NCBI GenBank assembly: GCA_004151065.3
Contig: NWUY0300036849.1
Coordinates: 16,063-36,639 of the forward strand
Length of the DNA stretch: 20,577 nt
Source of the DNA: Larix sibirica
Taxonomy: Eukaryota; Streptophyta; Pinopsida; Pinales; Pinaceae
Direction of reading: 5' to 3'
The notes beneath the pieces were generated by a model. It did no database searches and was not told the DNA's origin. It saw only the letters and a program-made list of their open reading frames with translations. How positions within the stretch are numbered: position 1 is the first letter of the stretch; the number at the start of each line of letters is the position of its first letter. Below, one piece after another: positions 19,197 to 20,577 of the stretch. Made by a program: the position numbers and the translations under genes.

Positions 19197-20145
19197 TCGT
19201 GTTATGGGATCGAGAGCCTTACAATATTCCCATGTCTTTGACCCACTCCTTTGTGTATTATTTCTGTCTTGTGTTGTGCATTTTCCTTCTGCCCCTAACT
19301 CTGCCCAATTATCTGCATTATCATAACCTTTATGTGCACTTATTTTTACATTTCGTGCACACCTTTAACAATGTCATCCACTTATCTGCACTTGATTGTT
19401 GATATATGGTTATCCATTACCCAAAGGCTCTCAATCCTATAATGAGAGCAGAGAATTTTGCCTCATTGTAAGAGGAAATACATAGACTAACTAGAAAGTC
19501 CAATAATAGGTTCCCATTAGAGTCACTAATTGTTCCTCTATGACTTTCTCAACCTGGTGTTGCTTTTGGAAGTTCCATCCAACTCCAAAATTATACATCA
19601 TGTAGGAAAAAAGGGATGTTGAGGAACTTTGTGTGATGGTCCTTTATTGGCATCCTTTTAACTTGAGATTGCATGTATTACAAGACAATACAAGAATAAT
19701 TACCCTTATTTCCACACGATGTGGCTTAGGATTATACTTAGTGCATTTTTATGCAATTTGGAATCCTGAAGTGTATTGAGAGATTCACCTGAGGTTTTGT
19801 AATATATAATCATATTTTGATGCCATCCTACCTGATGAGCACATATTTAAGTATATAGATGCCATAAAAACTGGACTAAGTAAAAATACCTAGTATTATC
19901 TTATGGTGATTTGGGGTGGAAGCCCCAAGATCTTGTTGAAATTTGCTAAGATTGATGAAACGACATTTCAATCTATTAATATTGTTAGACTTTGAGTCCA
20001 TAGACAATCACAAAGTCTGATATCACCTCGTTTATTAGTTATTGACTTATTATCTTTATCTATTTATGAGGTATCATTATTATCTACTATGAGTTCAGTG
20101 ACATCTTGTTGAGGTGTGTTTACTGTCTTAAAGAATCACCAAAAT
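19197..20145. other. no gene seen
   Basis: AT-rich sequence with only short chance frames (for example 19199-19402 plus, rich in Leu and Phe). I see no splice-framed exon, RNA gene or element terminus before the N at 20146. Confidence 0.45.
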
Positions 20146-20146
20146 N
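20146..20146. other. ambiguous base (N)
   Basis: A single N marks an abrupt change from AT-rich unrecognised DNA to the GC-richer leader of a gypsy element. Confidence 0.8.
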
Positions 20147-20494
20147 GAGGAACAAAACAACCCCCTAAGGTAGTCCCGAATACTGCAAGGCCTCTCCCCT
20201 CTCATGAGGGGTGTTTTTACACCTTCTCCCCGTGGTTCACGCGAAAGGTAATCTAGTCGGGGCCATTCGCAGGCCATTTTGATAGGATCATCTGGGAAAT
20301 TTCGATCTTTGATTAGGACATTCTCTCCTCTCAGAGAAAGTGAGAATCCCTCCATCGCTGAAAGAGTCTCCCCTTTGGCTTCTCCTCTCGTAGATCCTTT
20401 GGACCCCTTTGATTACTCCTTTAATGTAGGAGGTCACTTCTTGTTTTCAAAACCACCTTGGTCACCCCCTCACAGAAACAACACTCAACACACA
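20147..20494 (+). mobile_element. leader region of a Ty3/gypsy-type retrotransposon
   Basis: This precedes a gag start codon and is GC-richer than the DNA to its left. It contains a small hairpin (cccctc-tcat-gagggg, about 20197-20212). I do not recognise a primer-binding site, and the LTR itself is not visible, perhaps lost at the N. The 75-codon minus-strand frame 20128-20355 is a shadow. Confidence 0.5.
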
Positions 20495-20577
20495 ATGGCA
20501 GGAGCAAATCCCCTTACCATACCTTTCATGAATAGTTTGAATCTCCCTGATTTGGCCAAACTGATCAATGATCCCAT
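20495..20577 (+). CDS. N-terminus of a Ty3/gypsy gag polyprotein, cut by window edge
   Basis: From ATG 20495 the frame is open for 27 codons to the edge, with MAGANPLTIPFMNSL followed by NLPDLAKLINDP. The LPDL-x-KLxNDP start is what I recall of Gag from plant gypsy retrotransposons common in conifer genomes. No stops are seen, so this copy may be younger than the LINE and copia relics, but the rest lies outside the window. Confidence 0.6.
   Translation, partial: MAGANPLTIPFMNSLNLPDLAKLINDP

Noticed and set aside
20187-20220. Hairpin followed by T-run as a terminator
   Set aside because: A bacterial intrinsic terminator has no meaning in this eukaryotic retroelement leader.

Overview
This looks like nuclear DNA of a seed plant. 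It holds one intron-containing plant gene and many decayed plant retroelements: a LINE with a DUF4283-type ORF1 and RNase H, a copia gag and the start of a gypsy gag. The gypsy gag N-terminus (LPDLAKLINDP) and the repeat load make me favour a conifer or other gymnosperm, but that is inference. Nothing points to bacterial, organellar or viral genome structure.

Left flank (1-2451): no gene recognised. It contains three diverged ~192-bp tandem repeats (752-1335) and the start of the last visible intron of the next gene. Gene (2452-7233, minus strand): a zinc-independent MDR-family quinone oxidoreductase-like protein with five exons of correct phase and GT-AG borders. The C-terminal exon (about 25-30 codons) is not visible. 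The gene is disturbed by a 1390-bp direct duplication (3472-4861 and 4863-6252) that carries exon 2 and part of exon 3. A single N sits exactly on the junction, so an assembly error or two joined haplotypes is as likely as a real duplication. A short gag-like reading frame lies on the opposite strand of intron 1. The gene's 5' flank has a 62-bp tandem repeat array (7522-7945) and an AT-rich array (8066-8182).

LINE (about 8190-14254, plus strand): one long, dead non-LTR retrotransposon lying head to head with the oxidoreductase gene. ORF1 has a DUF4283-like domain and a CCHC knuckle. ORF2 has endonuclease, reverse transcriptase, zf-RVT and an RNase H start. Many stops and frameshifts interrupt it, and an A-tract ends it.

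Right part (14255-20577): remnants and repeats. These are an LTR-like terminus starting TGTAACGTCCCC (15396), an NN gap, a possible pseudo-exon with canonical splice signals (15643-15740), a degenerate copia gag on the minus strand (16276-17070), a 236-bp fold-back element (17628-17863), four 93-bp tandem repeats (18038-18408), a smaller inverted repeat (18484-18621), and the leader and first 27 codons of a gypsy gag at the right edge.

I see no multi-gene system. The most useful observations are the N-marked duplication inside the oxidoreductase gene, the missing last exon, and the unclassified fold-back and tandem repeats.
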